From: Hydrogenophilales bacterium | GTDB lineage: Bacteria; Pseudomonadota; Gammaproteobacteria; Burkholderiales; Thiobacillaceae | Length of the DNA stretch: 64,000 nucleotides | NCBI GenBank assembly: GCA_016195805.1 | Contig: JACPYT010000002.1 | Span: forward strand, 1-64,000 | Direction: 5' to 3' | Shown here: positions 52,066 to 62,309 of the stretch, piece by piece | Layout of the letters: each line of letters begins with the position of its first letter | How positions within the stretch are numbered: position 1 is the stretch's first letter | The notes under the pieces: generated by a model | What the model saw: only the letters and a program-made list of their open reading frames with translations | Databases searched by the model: none | What the model was told of the DNA's origin: nothing | Made by a program: the position numbers and the translations under genes

Positions 52066-53283
52066 TCAGTGCACGACGTCGTTGCGATGGCGTAGCCAGA
52101 TGGCTGTCATCACGCCGCTGATAAACAGGCCGAACACCAGGACGATGGTGTGGATGTGCCAGTCGGCGCGCACCATCAGGGCATAGGCGCCGGTCAGCAG
52201 CAGGATGCTGATGTTCTCATTGAAGTTCTGCTGGGCAATGGAGTGGCCCGCGCCCATCAGCAGGTGCCCACGGTGTTGCAGCAGGGCATTCATCGGCACC
52301 ACGAAATAGCCCGCCAGCACGCCCGCTAGGGTCAGCAGCAGCACCGCGAGCTGCAGACTTTGCACCCAGATCAGCGCAATCGGCACGAATCCCAGCAGGA
52401 TGCCGGCAGGCAGCACGCCGATGGCGCCCTGCAGGCGGACGAATTTGCCGGCCAGGACAGAGCCGATGGCAATGCCGAATGCCGAGGCGGCGGTGAGCTG
52501 GGTGGCCTGATCGAGGCCGTATTTCAGATTGAGTGCGGCCCAGGCGATGATGAGCAGACGCAGCGTTGCGCCGACGCCCCAGAACAGGGTGGTGACGGCG
52601 AGAGACACCTGTCCGAGCGGGTCGCGCCACAGGAGCAGGAAGCTGTGCCAGAAGTCATGCAGGATATACAGCGGCGAGCGGCTGGGAAGTTTGTGGTCGA
52701 TCGGCAGTCGCGGGATGAGCCGGTTGACGAGCGCGGCGCCAAGATACAGGCCGGTGATGGCGACGATGGCGAATTTGGGTGCGATGACGACGGCAGAGAG
52801 TCCGACGCTGGCCAGGATGCGCTCGGCGAAGTGCGGGTTGATGAGTGCGCCCCCGATAATGGCGCCCAGCACGATGGCGGCGACCGTGGTGCCTTCCATC
52901 CAGCTGTTGGCGACGACGAGCTTGTCTGGCGGCAGCAGTTCGGTGAGGATGCCGTATTTGGCGGGTGAATACATGGCGGCGCCGACGCCAACGATGGCGT
53001 AGGCCAGCAGTGGGTGCAGCCCGGCCAGCATGGTCAGGCAGCCGGCGAATTTGAGCGTGTTGGCGATGAGCATGACGCGGCCCTTGGGCAGGGCGTCGGC
53101 GAACGGTCCCACCAGCGGGGCCAGTACGATATAGGCGATGACGAACACCGTCTGCAGCAGCGGCGAATACCATTCAGGTGCCGAGAAGAAAACCAGCAGG
53201 CCGATTGCGGCGAACAACAGGGCATTGTCGGCCAAAGCGGACAGGAACTGCGCCAGCAGGATGATGTAAAACGGGCGATTCAA
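52066..53283 (-). CDS. lplT: Lysophospholipid transporter LplT
   Basis: A 405-residue MFS protein: FYIILLAQFLSALADNALLF, MYSPAKYGILTELLPPDKLV, VPMNALLQHRGHLLMGAGHS. This is the LplT flippase pattern that moves lysophospholipids across the inner membrane. No acyltransferase gene adjoins it here. Divergent from the LysR gene. Confidence 0.9.
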   Translation of the reverse strand: MNRPFYIILLAQFLSALADNALLFAAIGLLVFFSAPEWYSPLLQTVFVIAYIVLAPLVGPFADALPKGRVMLIANTLKFAGCLTMLAGLHPLLAYAIVGVGAAMYSPAKYGILTELLPPDKLVVANSWMEGTTVAAIVLGAIIGGALINPHFAERILASVGLSAVVIAPKFAIVAITGLYLGAALVNRLIPRLPIDHKLPSRSPLYILHDFWHSFLLLWRDPLGQVSLAVTTLFWGVGATLRLLIIAWAALNLKYGLDQATQLTAASAFGIAIGSVLAGKFVRLQGAIGVLPAGILLGFVPIALIWVQSLQLAVLLLTLAGVLAGYFVVPMNALLQHRGHLLMGAGHSIAQQNFNENISILLLTGAYALMVRADWHIHTIVLVFGLFISGVMTAIWLRHRNDVVH

Positions 53284-53444
53284 GAGAAGGCGGCCTGGAT
53301 TACGCTCGGCGCAACGTCATGCTTGCCCGAAGGCGGGAGGCACAGGAAAAGTCAGACATTACAACAGCTTGATGAAGGGATGGTTTCAACACGGGCGGGT
53401 TTGTGGTTGAATAAAAATCTTTTCTGACCCAGGGACGGGATTTA

Positions 53445-54389
53445 ATGGCCGACCGCAGACTGCAAGTATTCTACACCGTCGCCAAGCAGCTCAGCTTCAC
53501 GAAAGCCGCCGATATTCTGTACATGACGCAGCCCGCGGTGACTTTCCAGGTCAAGCAACTGGAAGAGCATTTCAACACCCGACTGTTCGAGCGCAGCCAC
53601 GGCAAGATTTCACTGACGCCTGCGGGCGATCTGGTGCTGGGTTACGCCGAGCGCATCCTGGCCTTGACCGGCGAGATGGAGGCGCGCGTGGGCGAACTGA
53701 CCGGTCAGGTGACAGGCCCTCTGATGATCGGGGCCTCCACCACCATTGCCGAATACCAGTTGCCGCGCATCCTCGGTGAATTCAAGGAGCGCTTCCCGCA
53801 GGTGCAGGCGCGACTGACGGTCGCCAACTCGGAAACGGTGGCGGCGAAAGTGGCCGATCATTCGCTCGATGTCGGCCTCATCGAAGCGCCTTCGCATAAT
53901 CCCAACCTGACTACGCTGGCATGTTGTGAGGACGAACTGGTGATGATCTGTTCGCCTCATCATGCACTGGCCTCGCGTTCGAACGTGAATGCGCACGATA
54001 TCGCCGAGCAGCCTTACGTGTCCCGCGAGCACGGCTCGGGCACACGCGAGGTGGTGGACGATTTCTTCAAGGACAATGGCGTCAACCCGGACGATCTGCA
54101 TATCGAAATGGAGTTGGGCAGCCGCGAGGCAATCAAGGGTGCGGTCGAGGCCAATCTTGGAGTGGCCATCATGTCGGCGTCCACGGTCACCAAGGAGATC
54201 CAGCTCGGCACGCTGGTTGCGGTGCCGTTGACACCCAGGCTGACGCGCGAGCTTTCCATGGTGTATGCGCCGGAAAAATTCCGCAGCAAGCTGCTCGATG
54301 CCTTCATCAGCTTTGTCGAAAACAAGTTTCAGCAGTGCAATATCGATGTCATTCCGCTGAAACGTCCGGTCAAGGGCCGCGGGCGCTGA
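53445..54389 (+). CDS. LysR-family transcriptional regulator
   Basis: A 314-residue regulator: QVFYTVAKQLSFTKAADILY, then MTQPAVTFQVKQLEEHFNTR, RLFERSHGKISLTPAG, and a periplasmic-binding-like effector domain (VTGPLMIGASTTIAEYQLPR, DVGLIEAPSHNPNLTTLACC). It resembles the CysB/CbbR-like subgroups; the regulon cannot be told. Its stop overlaps the ATG of the next gene by one base (TGATG). Confidence 0.88.
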   Translation: MADRRLQVFYTVAKQLSFTKAADILYMTQPAVTFQVKQLEEHFNTRLFERSHGKISLTPAGDLVLGYAERILALTGEMEARVGELTGQVTGPLMIGASTTIAEYQLPRILGEFKERFPQVQARLTVANSETVAAKVADHSLDVGLIEAPSHNPNLTTLACCEDELVMICSPHHALASRSNVNAHDIAEQPYVSREHGSGTREVVDDFFKDNGVNPDDLHIEMELGSREAIKGAVEANLGVAIMSASTVTKEIQLGTLVAVPLTPRLTRELSMVYAPEKFRSKLLDAFISFVENKFQQCNIDVIPLKRPVKGRGR

Positions 54390-54757
54390 TGCGGGACAGC
54401 AAGCGTCTCGTGTCGGTCTTCCGGTCGTTGTCGGAAGCGCGGCAGCAGGCCTTGCTGGATTATGCTGAGTTTCTGGCCGGCAAGGAAAACGCCGATACGG
54501 CGGCGGCACCGCCGGCCGAACCGCTGCCGATCCCGCGACCCGAGCAGGAAAACGTGGTCAAGGCGATTCAGCGCCTGATGCAGACCTACCCCATGCTGGA
54601 GCGCAATCAGATTTTCCATGAAGCCTCTGCGCAGATGACGCGCCACTTGGTGCACGGCGTGGCGGCGGTCGAAGCGATCGACGAACTGGAACGGATTTTT
54701 GCGCGCCAGTATCAGCAACATCTCGACGCGCTGCTAAAAGACCTGCAGTCGCCCTGA
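54389..54757 (+). CDS. Hypothetical helical protein (122 residues)
   Basis: A 122-residue helical protein: LVSVFRSLSEARQQALLDYA, PRPEQENVVKAIQRLMQTYP, ELERIFARQYQQHLDALLKD. Overlaps the LysR stop by one base, so it is probably co-translated. It has the look of a small conserved unknown of betaproteobacteria; no motif gives a role. Confidence 0.7.
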   Translation: MRDSKRLVSVFRSLSEARQQALLDYAEFLAGKENADTAAAPPAEPLPIPRPEQENVVKAIQRLMQTYPMLERNQIFHEASAQMTRHLVHGVAAVEAIDELERIFARQYQQHLDALLKDLQSP

Positions 54758-54769
54758 CCTGACGCGTGT

Positions 54770-55078
54770 TCAGTCGGGCAATGCGCCTCCGCATTGCCAG
54801 CAGCTCAGAAAATTGCCGGGATTGATCTCGCCGCAGTGCGGGCAGGGTTTTTCATCACGCGGCCGCGCGTCGCGCAATCCGGCCAATGCCTCACGCGCGC
54901 GCGCTTCCTGCCTGTCGTCGTCGACCCATACTTCGGGCTGCGCCTGCATGAACGGAACCTCGCCCAGTGCGCCGGCGGCGTTGGCGTTGAAGATATGGCT
55001 GACGATACCGAGGCTGGACAATGCATCGGCGGCGAGCTGGGCGTCGAGCAGGGTGGGGGCGATGTGAACCCGTTTCAT
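54770..55078 (-). CDS. DUF2007 protein with zinc ribbon
   Basis: A 102-residue protein. The DUF2007 domain (VHIAPTLLDAQLAADALSSL, EVWVDDDRQEARAREALA) is followed by a C-terminal zinc ribbon CPHCGEINPGNFLSCWQCGG. It may regulate signalling or bind proteins. It lies convergent to the 122-residue gene and 16 bases after the Fur-family gene. Confidence 0.85.
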   Translation of the reverse strand: MKRVHIAPTLLDAQLAADALSSLGIVSHIFNANAAGALGEVPFMQAQPEVWVDDDRQEARAREALAGLRDARPRDEKPCPHCGEINPGNFLSCWQCGGALPD

Positions 55079-55094
55079 CGACGGGCGGAGGGTG

Positions 55095-55505
55095 TCACGC
55101 CTTGCGGCGGACGCGCACGATGAGGTCGATGCCTTCGGTCACCATGCCGGGCGGCAGCGGTGGCAGGCCGGATATCTGCACGTGCTCGGCGTCGATGTCG
55201 GACAGCTTGCCGCTGTCGACCTCATAGAGGTGATGGTGCGGGCTGGTGTTGGGGTCGAAGAACACCTTGCTGGGGTCGACGATGACTTCGCGCACCAGAC
55301 CTTTTTCCAGGAACAGCTTGAGCGTGTTGTAGACCGTGGCCTTGGAGGTTTCGGAATGGCGCGTGTTGACGATCGCCATCACCTGGTCGGCCGAAAGATG
55401 TTCCTGCCGCGAAAACAACGCGTGCGCAATCTCGATCCGTTGATGGGTCGGATTGATGTCGTGGCTGCGCAGAAGGCCGGCCATGTTGTCACGCGTGTAA
55501 TGCAT
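55095..55505 (-). CDS. Fur-family transcriptional regulator (PerR/Irr-like)
   Basis: A 136-residue Fur family protein: INPTHQRIEIAHALFSRQEH, HLSADQVMAIVNTRHSETSK (HTH), ATVYNTLKLFLEKGLVREVI and metal site TSPHHHLYEVDSG. The C-terminal CxxC zinc pairs of Fur are missing, as in Irr/PerR-like forms. A strong promoter (TAGACA-17-TATCAT) places the -10 only seven bases before the ATG, so the transcript may be leaderless. Divergent from hisD. Confidence 0.88.
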   Translation of the reverse strand: MHYTRDNMAGLLRSHDINPTHQRIEIAHALFSRQEHLSADQVMAIVNTRHSETSKATVYNTLKLFLEKGLVREVIVDPSKVFFDPNTSPHHHLYEVDSGKLSDIDAEHVQISGLPPLPPGMVTEGIDLIVRVRRKA

Positions 55506-55512
55506 GCACCTT

Positions 55513-55541
55513 ATGATAAACGGCGATCTGGACTTTGTCTA
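55513..55541 (-). promoter_or_regulatory. Sigma-70 promoter of the Fur-family gene
   Basis: On the minus strand TAGACA (55,541-55,536), a 17-base spacer and TATCAT (55,518-55,513). Transcription would start at or next to the start codon (55,505), which predicts a leaderless mRNA. Confidence 0.55.
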
Positions 55542-55659
55542 ATATCCGGAATGGGTATGAAAATCGCGCGGAACCCCGCGATCAGGCACGGAAAAATGCC
55601 AAAAAACGGTACAATCCCAATCAGTCTTTCGGTCCCTTGTTTAGTGAAGCAGGAATCCT

Positions 55660-56964
55660 GTGGTTACGCTCACCCGCCTCGATAGCACGCAGCCTGATTT
55701 TCAGGCGCGCCTTGCCCGTCTGCTGCAATTCGACGATGCTGCCGATGCCGCCATCGAACGGACGGTGGCGGCCATCCTGCTTGACGTGAAAACGCGGGGC
55801 GATGCGGCGGTACTCGAATACACCGAACGCTTCGATCGGCTGCCGGCAAGTTCGTTGGCCAGTCTGGAGCTGAACGCGGTGCAGCTCAAGGCTGCGCTCG
55901 ATCACCTGCCCGCCGACACCCGTCAGGCACTGGAAGCCGCGGCGGATCGCGTGCGCCGCTATCACGAGAAGCAGGTGCAGGGTTCGTGGACCTACACCGA
56001 GGACGACGGTACCGTGCTGGGACAGAAAGTCACGCCGCTGGACCGTGTCGGCCTCTATGTACCGGGCGGCAAGGCCGCGTACCCGTCGTCGGTGCTGATG
56101 AACGCGATTCCGGCCAAGGTGGCAGGGGTGGCCGAGCTCATCATGGTGGTGCCGACCCCCGGCGGCGAACAGAATCAACTGGTGCTGGCGGCCGCTGCGA
56201 TCGCCGGGGTGGACCGCGTGTTCACCATCGGCGGCGCGCAGGCGGTGGCTGCGCTGGCCTATGGCACGGCGACCGTGCCGCAGGTCGACAAGATCGTCGG
56301 CCCCGGTAACGCCTACGTGGCGGCAGCCAAGCGTCGCGTGTTTGGTACGGTGGGCATCGACATGATCGCCGGACCTTCCGAGATTCTTGTCATCGCCGAC
56401 GGCAACACGCCGCCGGAGTGGGTGGCGATGGACCTGTTTTCGCAGGCCGAGCACGATGAAATGGCGCAGGCTATCCTGCTGTCGCCGGATGCGGCCTATC
56501 TGGATGCGGTAGCGGCTGCAATTAACAAATTGATTGAAGAAATGCCGCGCAGCGAGGTGATCCGCACTTCGCTCACCAACCGTGGGGCGCTGATCAAGAC
56601 GCGCGACCTCGACGACGCCGTGTCGATCTCGAACACCATTGCACCGGAACACCTGGAACTCTCGGCGGCCGACCCCGATGCGCTGCTGCCCAAGCTGCGC
56701 CACGCTGGGGCGATCTTCATGGGCAGGAACACCTGCGAGGCGCTGGGCGATTACTGCGCCGGACCAAACCACGTGCTGCCGACCTCGCGTACCGCACGCT
56801 TCTCGTCGCCGCTAGGGGTGTACGACTTCCAGAAGCGCAGCAGCCTGATCCACGTGTCGCAGGCCGGTGCGCAGACGCTGGGGCGGATCGCCGCCACCCT
56901 GGCCTACGGCGAGGGCCTGCAGGCGCATGCGCGTTCCGCCGAATATCGCCTGACGCACAAGTGA
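55660..56964 (+). CDS. hisD: Histidinol dehydrogenase
   Basis: A 434-residue enzyme of the last two histidine steps: [71 protein letters not shown] (zinc His/Glu), [20 protein letters not shown] start at 55660. It is the first his gene in the window; no hisG lies in front. A possible -10 TACAAT (55,610-55,615) is 45 bases upstream. Confidence 0.97.
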   Translation: MVTLTRLDSTQPDFQARLARLLQFDDAADAAIERTVAAILLDVKTRGDAAVLEYTERFDRLPASSLASLELNAVQLKAALDHLPADTRQALEAAADRVRRYHEKQVQGSWTYTEDDGTVLGQKVTPLDRVGLYVPGGKAAYPSSVLMNAIPAKVAGVAELIMVVPTPGGEQNQLVLAAAAIAGVDRVFTIGGAQAVAALAYGTATVPQVDKIVGPGNAYVAAAKRRVFGTVGIDMIAGPSEILVIADGNTPPEWVAMDLFSQAEHDEMAQAILLSPDAAYLDAVAAAINKLIEEMPRSEVIRTSLTNRGALIKTRDLDDAVSISNTIAPEHLELSAADPDALLPKLRHAGAIFMGRNTCEALGDYCAGPNHVLPTSRTARFSSPLGVYDFQKRSSLIHVSQAGAQTLGRIAATLAYGEGLQAHARSAEYRLTHK

Positions 56965-56977
56965 GCCGCTTCGTCCG

Positions 56978-58042
56978 ATGAGCCAATACTGGAGTGCTGT
57001 GGTGCACGGCCTGACGCCCTACGTGCCGGGCGAGCAGCCGAAGCTGGCCAATCTGGTCAAACTCAATACCAACGAAAATCCTTACGGGCCGAGCCCAAGG
57101 GTGCTGGATGCGGTGCGCGCGGAAGCCGCCGACACGCTGCGTCTGTACCCCGACCCCAATTCGGACCGGTTGCGCGCAGGCATCGCCGCCTATCACGGCG
57201 TGACTGCCGACCAGGTGTTCGTCGGCAATGGCTCCGACGAGGTGCTGGCGCACGCTTTCATGGCGCTGCTGAAGCATGACAAGCCGATCCTGTTTCCGGA
57301 CATCACCTACAGCTTTTACCCGGTGTATTGCGGGCTCTACGAGATCGCGTATCGGCAGATTCCGCTCACGGACACGTTCGAGATCCGGGTCGACGATTAC
57401 TTGGCGCCCAACGGCGGCGTGATCTTCCCCAACCCCAATGCGCCCACCGGGCGCTTGATGGCGCTCGGCGAAGTCGAGCGCCTGCTGGCGGGCAATCCTG
57501 ACTCGGTGGTGGTGATCGACGAAGCCTATATCGATTTTGGCGGCGAGTCGGCGGTGGATCTGGTGGCGCGCCATCCGCAGCTGCTGGTGACGCGCACGCT
57601 GTCGAAATCGCACGCGCTGGCCGGCCTGCGCGTCGGTTATGCCATTGGTCAGCCGCACCTGATCGAGGCGCTCAACCGGGTCAAGGACAGCTTCAACTCC
57701 TACCCGCTCGACCGCTTCGCCCAGGCGGGCGCCCTGGCTTCGATGGAAGACCGCGCTTATTTCGAGTCGATTTGCGCCAAAGTGGTGACGACGCGCACCC
57801 GGCTGGTGGCTGAAATGGAGACGATGGGCTTCGAGGTGCTGCCGTCGGCCGCCAACTTCATCTTCGCCCGTCATTCGGCGCACGACGGCGCGGTGCTGGC
57901 CTCGCGCTTGCGCGAACGCAGCATCATCGTGCGGCATTTCAAGAGCCCGGACCGCATCGCGCCGTTCCTGCGCATCACGGTGGGGACCGATGCGCAATGC
58001 GATGCGCTGTTTCGCGCATTGAAAGCCATTGTGAACTGCTAG
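56978..58042 (+). CDS. hisC: Histidinol-phosphate aminotransferase
   Basis: A 354-residue PLP enzyme: [40 protein letters not shown], the lysine site [18 protein letters not shown]. It converts imidazole-acetol phosphate to histidinol phosphate. hisB follows 30 bases later. Confidence 0.96.
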   Translation: MSQYWSAVVHGLTPYVPGEQPKLANLVKLNTNENPYGPSPRVLDAVRAEAADTLRLYPDPNSDRLRAGIAAYHGVTADQVFVGNGSDEVLAHAFMALLKHDKPILFPDITYSFYPVYCGLYEIAYRQIPLTDTFEIRVDDYLAPNGGVIFPNPNAPTGRLMALGEVERLLAGNPDSVVVIDEAYIDFGGESAVDLVARHPQLLVTRTLSKSHALAGLRVGYAIGQPHLIEALNRVKDSFNSYPLDRFAQAGALASMEDRAYFESICAKVVTTRTRLVAEMETMGFEVLPSAANFIFARHSAHDGAVLASRLRERSIIVRHFKSPDRIAPFLRITVGTDAQCDALFRALKAIVNC

Positions 58043-58072
58043 AATCCCCCTACAGCCTTATTTTCCGACGCC

Positions 58073-58660
58073 ATGCGCACCGCACAAGTCACTCGCAACA
58101 CCCTCGAAACCCAGATCACGGTCAGCCTCAACCTCGATGGCACGGGGGGGGCGAAGCTCGCCACCGGGGTGCCGTTCCTCGACCACATGCTCGACCAGAT
58201 CGCCCGCCATGGCCTGATCGACCTGGATATCCAGGCCAAGGGCGACCTGCACATCGACGCCCACCATACGGTGGAAGACACGGGTATCACGCTGGGACAG
58301 GCCTTCGCGCAGGCGCTCGGCGACAAGAAGGGCATCCGCCGCTACGGCCACGCCTACGTGCCGCTCGACGAGGCGCTGTCGCGCGTGGTGATCGATCTGT
58401 CGGGACGTCCCGGGCTGGAATACCACGTCGATTACACGCGCGCGCGGATCGGCGAATTCGACGTCGACCTGTTCCTCGAATTCTTCCGCGGCTTCGTCAA
58501 CCACGCCGGGGTGACGCTGCACATCGACAACCTGCGCGGCATCAACGCGCATCACCAGGCCGAGACGATCTTCAAGGCATTCGGCCGTGCGCTGCGCATG
58601 GCGGTGGAAGCCGATGCGCGCATGGGCGACGTGCTGCCGTCGACGAAAGGTGCGCTATGA
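58073..58660 (+). CDS. hisB: Imidazoleglycerol-phosphate dehydratase
   Basis: A 195-residue stand-alone dehydratase: [60 protein letters not shown] with the metal histidines. It lacks the phosphatase domain of the enterobacterial form. Its stop TGA overlaps the ATG of the 22-codon mini-ORF. Confidence 0.96.
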   Translation: MRTAQVTRNTLETQITVSLNLDGTGGAKLATGVPFLDHMLDQIARHGLIDLDIQAKGDLHIDAHHTVEDTGITLGQAFAQALGDKKGIRRYGHAYVPLDEALSRVVIDLSGRPGLEYHVDYTRARIGEFDVDLFLEFFRGFVNHAGVTLHIDNLRGINAHHQAETIFKAFGRALRMAVEADARMGDVLPSTKGAL

Positions 58661-58725
58661 GTGCGCCGCAAATTAAGCGGGGCTGCGCTATGAGCGTATC
58701 GCAAATAGAGGCGGCTGCCCTGTGA
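58657..58725 (+). CDS. 22-codon mini-ORF coupling hisB to hisH
   Basis: An ATG at 58,657 overlaps the hisB stop (ATGA). The frame encodes [22 protein letters not shown], and its TGA (58,723-58,725) overlaps the hisH GTG at 58,722. Its halves are imperfect direct repeats of the true hisH start (ATGAGxGxxxCGCAAAT), as if the hisH 5' end had been tandemly duplicated. It is probably a coupling peptide or a relic rather than a functional protein. Confidence 0.6.
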   Translation: MSAPQIKRGCAMSVSQIEAAAL

Positions 58726-59408
58726 GCGTCGACATCGCAGTCATCGACTACGGCATGGGCAATCTGCGCTCGGTGTCCAAGGCCATCGAGCATGTCGCGC
58801 CGTCGGCCAGCGTGGCAGTCACCTCCGACCCCGCGGTGATCGCCGCAGCCGCGCGCGTGGTATTCCCGGGGCAGGGTGCGGCGCCCGACTGCATGCGCGA
58901 GATCGATGCGCGCGGCCTGCGCCAGGTCATCGTTGACGCGGCGCGCAGCAAACCCTTCCTGGGCATCTGCATGGGCATGCAGGTGCTGTTCGATCACAGC
59001 GAGGAAGGCGATACCGCCTGCCTCGGCATCCTGCCCGGCACCGTGCAGCGTTTCCCGCACGAGGCGATGCACGACGCCGCCGGCAACAAGCTCAAGGTGC
59101 CGCACATGGGCTGGAACAACGTCCATCAGGCGATGCCGCATCCGTTGTGGGTGGGGATCGAGGAGGGCGAGCGCTTCTACTTCGTCCACAGCTACTTCGT
59201 GCAGCCGACCACGCCCGAGGTAATTGCCGGTTTCTCGCATTACCCCTTCCCGTTCACCTGTGCCGTGGCGTCGGGGAATATTTTCGCCGTCCAGTTCCAT
59301 CCGGAGAAAAGCCAGAATGCCGGATTGACGCTGCTGGGCAATTTTGTAACCTGGAATCCAGGCGAGCACGACTCCGCCTGCGATATGTCCGGCGCAGCCT
59401 GCGCCTAA
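58722..59408 (+). CDS. hisH: Imidazole glycerol phosphate synthase, glutaminase subunit
   Basis: A 228-residue class I glutaminase: VIDYGMGNLRSVSKAIEHVA, PFLGICMGMQVLFDHSEEG (nucleophile Cys) and AVQFHPEKSQNAGLTLLGNF (His-Glu). It makes ammonia for HisF. The first codon is GTG. hisA follows after 30 bases. Confidence 0.96.
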   Translation: MSVDIAVIDYGMGNLRSVSKAIEHVAPSASVAVTSDPAVIAAAARVVFPGQGAAPDCMREIDARGLRQVIVDAARSKPFLGICMGMQVLFDHSEEGDTACLGILPGTVQRFPHEAMHDAAGNKLKVPHMGWNNVHQAMPHPLWVGIEEGERFYFVHSYFVQPTTPEVIAGFSHYPFPFTCAVASGNIFAVQFHPEKSQNAGLTLLGNFVTWNPGEHDSACDMSGAACA

Positions 59409-59438
59409 TTTTCACCTGTACGACCCTGCTGATCAGCC

Positions 59439-60194
59439 ATGTTAATTATTCCTGCGATCGACCTTAAAGACGGCCACTGCGTGCGCCTGGAACAAGGCGA
59501 AATGGACAAGGCCACCGTGTTTTCGGAAGACCCGGCCGCCACTGCACGCCACTGGAAAGCGCAGGGTGCGCGCCGCCTGCATCTGGTCGACCTCAACGGC
59601 GCTTTCGCCGGCAAGCCTGTCAATGACGTAGCGATCCGTTCCATAGTCGATGCCGTGGGCGACGAGATGCCGGTGCAGCTCGGCGGCGGCATCCGCGATC
59701 TTGCCACCATCGAACGCTATCTCGACGACGGCGTGCGCTACGTCATCATCGGCACCGCCGCAGTGAAGAATCCAGGCTTCCTGCACGAGGCCTGCGATGC
59801 CTTCCCCGGCCACGTGATGGTCGGGCTCGATGCCAGGGATGGCAAGGTCGCGGTCGAAGGCTGGTCCAAGCTGACCGGCCACGACGTCGTCGATCTGGCC
59901 AAACGCTTCGAGGGCTATGGCGTCGAAGCCGTCATCTATACCGACATCGGCCGCGACGGCATGCTGACCGGCGTCAATATCGAGGCCACCCAGCGGCTGG
60001 CGCAGGCGCTGTCGATCCCGGTCATCGCCAGCGGTGGCGTCACCAACCTCGACGACGTTCGGGCGCTGTCCACCGTCGCCAAGGATGGCATCATCGGTGC
60101 GATCACCGGGCGCGCCATCTATCAGGGCACGCTTGATTTCGCCGAGGCGCAGAAGCTCGCCGACGAACTGGCGGGCGGCGTGTTCGGCGTTTAA
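59439..60194 (+). CDS. hisA: ProFAR isomerase
   Basis: A 251-residue (βα)8 barrel: [60 protein letters not shown]. It is paralogous to HisF, the next gene (three-base gap). Confidence 0.96.
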   Translation: MLIIPAIDLKDGHCVRLEQGEMDKATVFSEDPAATARHWKAQGARRLHLVDLNGAFAGKPVNDVAIRSIVDAVGDEMPVQLGGGIRDLATIERYLDDGVRYVIIGTAAVKNPGFLHEACDAFPGHVMVGLDARDGKVAVEGWSKLTGHDVVDLAKRFEGYGVEAVIYTDIGRDGMLTGVNIEATQRLAQALSIPVIASGGVTNLDDVRALSTVAKDGIIGAITGRAIYQGTLDFAEAQKLADELAGGVFGV

Positions 60195-60197
60195 TCC

Positions 60198-60953
60198 ATG
60201 CTGGCGAAACGCATCATTCCCTGCCTCGATGTCACCAATGGCCGCGTGGTCAAGGGCGTCAACTTCGTCGAACTGAAGGACGCCGGCGATCCGGTCGAGA
60301 TCGCGCGCCGCTACAACGAAGCGGGTGCTGATGAGCTGACCTTCCTCGACATCACCGCATCGTCCGACAACCGCGACCTGATCCTGCACATCGTCGAGGC
60401 GGTCGCGTCCGAAGTCTTCATTCCGCTGACGGTCGGCGGCGGCGTGCGGGCAGTGGGCGATGTGCAGCGCCTGCTCAACGCCGGGGCCGACAAGGTCAGC
60501 ATCAACACCTCGGCGGTCACCAACCCGCAGCTGGTGAAGGATGCGGCAGACCGCTACGGCAGCCAGTGCATCGTGGTGGCGATCGACGCCAAGCGGGTCG
60601 GCGACCACTGGGAAGTTTTCACGCATGGCGGCCGCAAGGCCACCGGCCTCGACGCCATCGAATGGGCGAAGAAAATGGAAAGCCTGGGCGCGGGCGAGCT
60701 GCTGCTCACCTCGATGGATCGCGATGGGACCAAGAGCGGCTTCGATCTCGCGCTCACACGCGCGATTTCCGATGCCGTCGACATCCCCATCATCGCCAGC
60801 GGCGGCGTCGGCACCCTGCAGCATCTGGTCGATGGCGTGAAGGAAGGCCGCGCCGATGCGGTGCTGGCAGCGAGCATCTTCCACTTCGGCGAATACGGCG
60901 TCGACGAGGCTAAGCGCTACATGAAACAGCACGGCATCGAGGTGCGCCTGTGA
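60198..60953 (+). CDS. hisF: Imidazole glycerol phosphate synthase, cyclase subunit
   Basis: A 251-residue barrel: [78 protein letters not shown]. It uses ammonia from HisH. Stop overlaps hisI by four bases (ATGA-type GTGA). Confidence 0.97.
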   Translation: MLAKRIIPCLDVTNGRVVKGVNFVELKDAGDPVEIARRYNEAGADELTFLDITASSDNRDLILHIVEAVASEVFIPLTVGGGVRAVGDVQRLLNAGADKVSINTSAVTNPQLVKDAADRYGSQCIVVAIDAKRVGDHWEVFTHGGRKATGLDAIEWAKKMESLGAGELLLTSMDRDGTKSGFDLALTRAISDAVDIPIIASGGVGTLQHLVDGVKEGRADAVLAASIFHFGEYGVDEAKRYMKQHGIEVRL

Positions 60954-61351
60954 ACGACTGGCTTGACGCCGTTAAATGGGATGCGAACGGGCTTGTGCCC
61001 GCGATTGCGCAGGATGCCGCCAGCGGCGAGATCCTGATGGTGGCGTGGATGAATCGCGAGGCGTTGGAGGAAACCGCGCGCACCGGACGCGGCGTGTACT
61101 TTTCGCGTTCGCGCAACAAACTGTGGCGCAAGGGCGAGGAGTCCGGCCACGTGCAGAATGTCAGCGAAATCCGGCTGGATTGCGACAATGACGTGGTGCT
61201 GCTGAAAATCGAACAATTGGGCGGCATCGCCTGTCATACTGGACGACGCTCCTGCTTCTTCCAGAAGCTGGCCATGGATAATCAGGGCGGCGGCCACTGG
61301 GTGACGACCGCCCCGGTGCTGAAGAACCCCGACGAGATCTACCGCAAATGA
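60950..61351 (+). CDS. hisI: Phosphoribosyl-AMP cyclohydrolase
   Basis: A 133-residue enzyme: [40 protein letters not shown] and Zn/Mg site [20 protein letters not shown], then [10 protein letters not shown]. Start GTG at 60950. A separate hisE follows, unlike the fused enterobacterial gene. Confidence 0.95.
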   Translation: MNDWLDAVKWDANGLVPAIAQDAASGEILMVAWMNREALEETARTGRGVYFSRSRNKLWRKGEESGHVQNVSEIRLDCDNDVVLLKIEQLGGIACHTGRRSCFFQKLAMDNQGGGHWVTTAPVLKNPDEIYRK

Positions 61352-61674
61352 GCGACATTCTCGACCGTCTCGCCGATACGCTGGAAGCGCGCAAACAGGC
61401 GTCGCCGGACAGTTCCTACGTGGCCAAACTTTATGCCAGGGGCACCGACGCCATCCTGAAAAAGATCGGCGAAGAGGCGACCGAGACCGTGATGGCGGCG
61501 AAGGACGACCAGCCCGAAAAGATCATCTACGAAGTCGCCGATTTGTGGTTTCATACCCTGGTGCTGCTGGCGCACAAGGGACTGAAGCCGGCGGACGTGC
61601 TGAACGAACTGGCGCGCCGCGAAGGCCTGTCCGGGCTGGCGGAAAAAGCGAATCGGCAAGGCGAGTCGAAGTGA
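61348..61674 (+). CDS. hisE: Phosphoribosyl-ATP pyrophosphatase
   Basis: A 108-residue all-helical MazG-like enzyme: [59 protein letters not shown] with the acidic metal site. Start overlaps hisI, and stop overlaps the HIT gene. Confidence 0.94.
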   Translation: MSDILDRLADTLEARKQASPDSSYVAKLYARGTDAILKKIGEEATETVMAAKDDQPEKIIYEVADLWFHTLVLLAHKGLKPADVLNELARREGLSGLAEKANRQGESK

Positions 61675-62009
61675 GCGACTGTATTTTCTGCAAAATCGTC
61701 GCCGGGCAGATACCGAGCAGCAAGGTCTACGAAGACGACGAGGTGCTGGCGTTCCACGACATCCACCCGTTTGCGCGGGTGCATTTTCTGATCATTCCGA
61801 AAGTGCATGTCGCCACGCTGGCCGACTGCGCACCCGGGCACGAAGGACTGCTCGGCAGGATGCTGCTGCTGGCGCCGCGTCTGGCCAGGGAGCAGGGACT
61901 CGACGCCGGGTTCAAGACGCTCATCAACACCGGGCGCGGTGGAGGCCAGGAAGTATTCCATATCCACGTTCATGTGTTTGGCGGGGGTGATTCCGTCAGG
62001 CGCAGTTAA
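61671..62009 (+). CDS. HIT-family hydrolase
   Basis: A 112-residue histidine-triad protein: [53 protein letters not shown] (triad HIHVH). It hydrolyses nucleoside phosphoramidates in vitro. Its GTG start overlaps the hisE stop. HIT genes after hisE are common in betaproteobacteria. Confidence 0.93.
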   Translation: MSDCIFCKIVAGQIPSSKVYEDDEVLAFHDIHPFARVHFLIIPKVHVATLADCAPGHEGLLGRMLLLAPRLAREQGLDAGFKTLINTGRGGGQEVFHIHVHVFGGGDSVRRS

Positions 62010-62026
62010 ATCAAAGGAGAAATTCC

Positions 62027-62239
62027 ATGGGTAGCTTTAGCATTTGGCATTGGCTGATCGTTCTGGTAATCGTGATGCTGATTTTCGGCACCAAGAAACT
62101 GCGCAACATCGGCAGCGATCTGGGTGGCGCGGTCAAGGGCTTCAAGGAAGGCATGAAGGAAGATGCGCCGAAATTGAGCGCCAAGGACGAGACCGGACAC
62201 ACCATCGATGCCGAAGTGAAGGACAAACAGCAGAGCTAA
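62027..62239 (+). CDS. tatA: Twin-arginine translocase subunit TatA
   Basis: A 70-residue protein: [20 protein letters not shown], then [18 protein letters not shown] and an acidic tail. It makes the export pore with TatC. AAAGGAGAAATTCC stands before ATG. Typical length. Confidence 0.94.
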   Translation: MGSFSIWHWLIVLVIVMLIFGTKKLRNIGSDLGGAVKGFKEGMKEDAPKLSAKDETGHTIDAEVKDKQQS

Positions 62240-62309
62240 GGTGCAAGAAGCAGGATGCAGGCAGCAAGGGAAACCTTGGCGCTTGGGTCTTGAACCTTGT
62301 AACTGAAAT

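Noticed and set aside
57997..58725. A 242-codon plus-strand frame across hisC, hisB and hisH
   Set aside because: It overlaps hisB in another frame. Only its last 22 codons (from 58,657) have a plausible translational start, and these I list as the mini-ORF.
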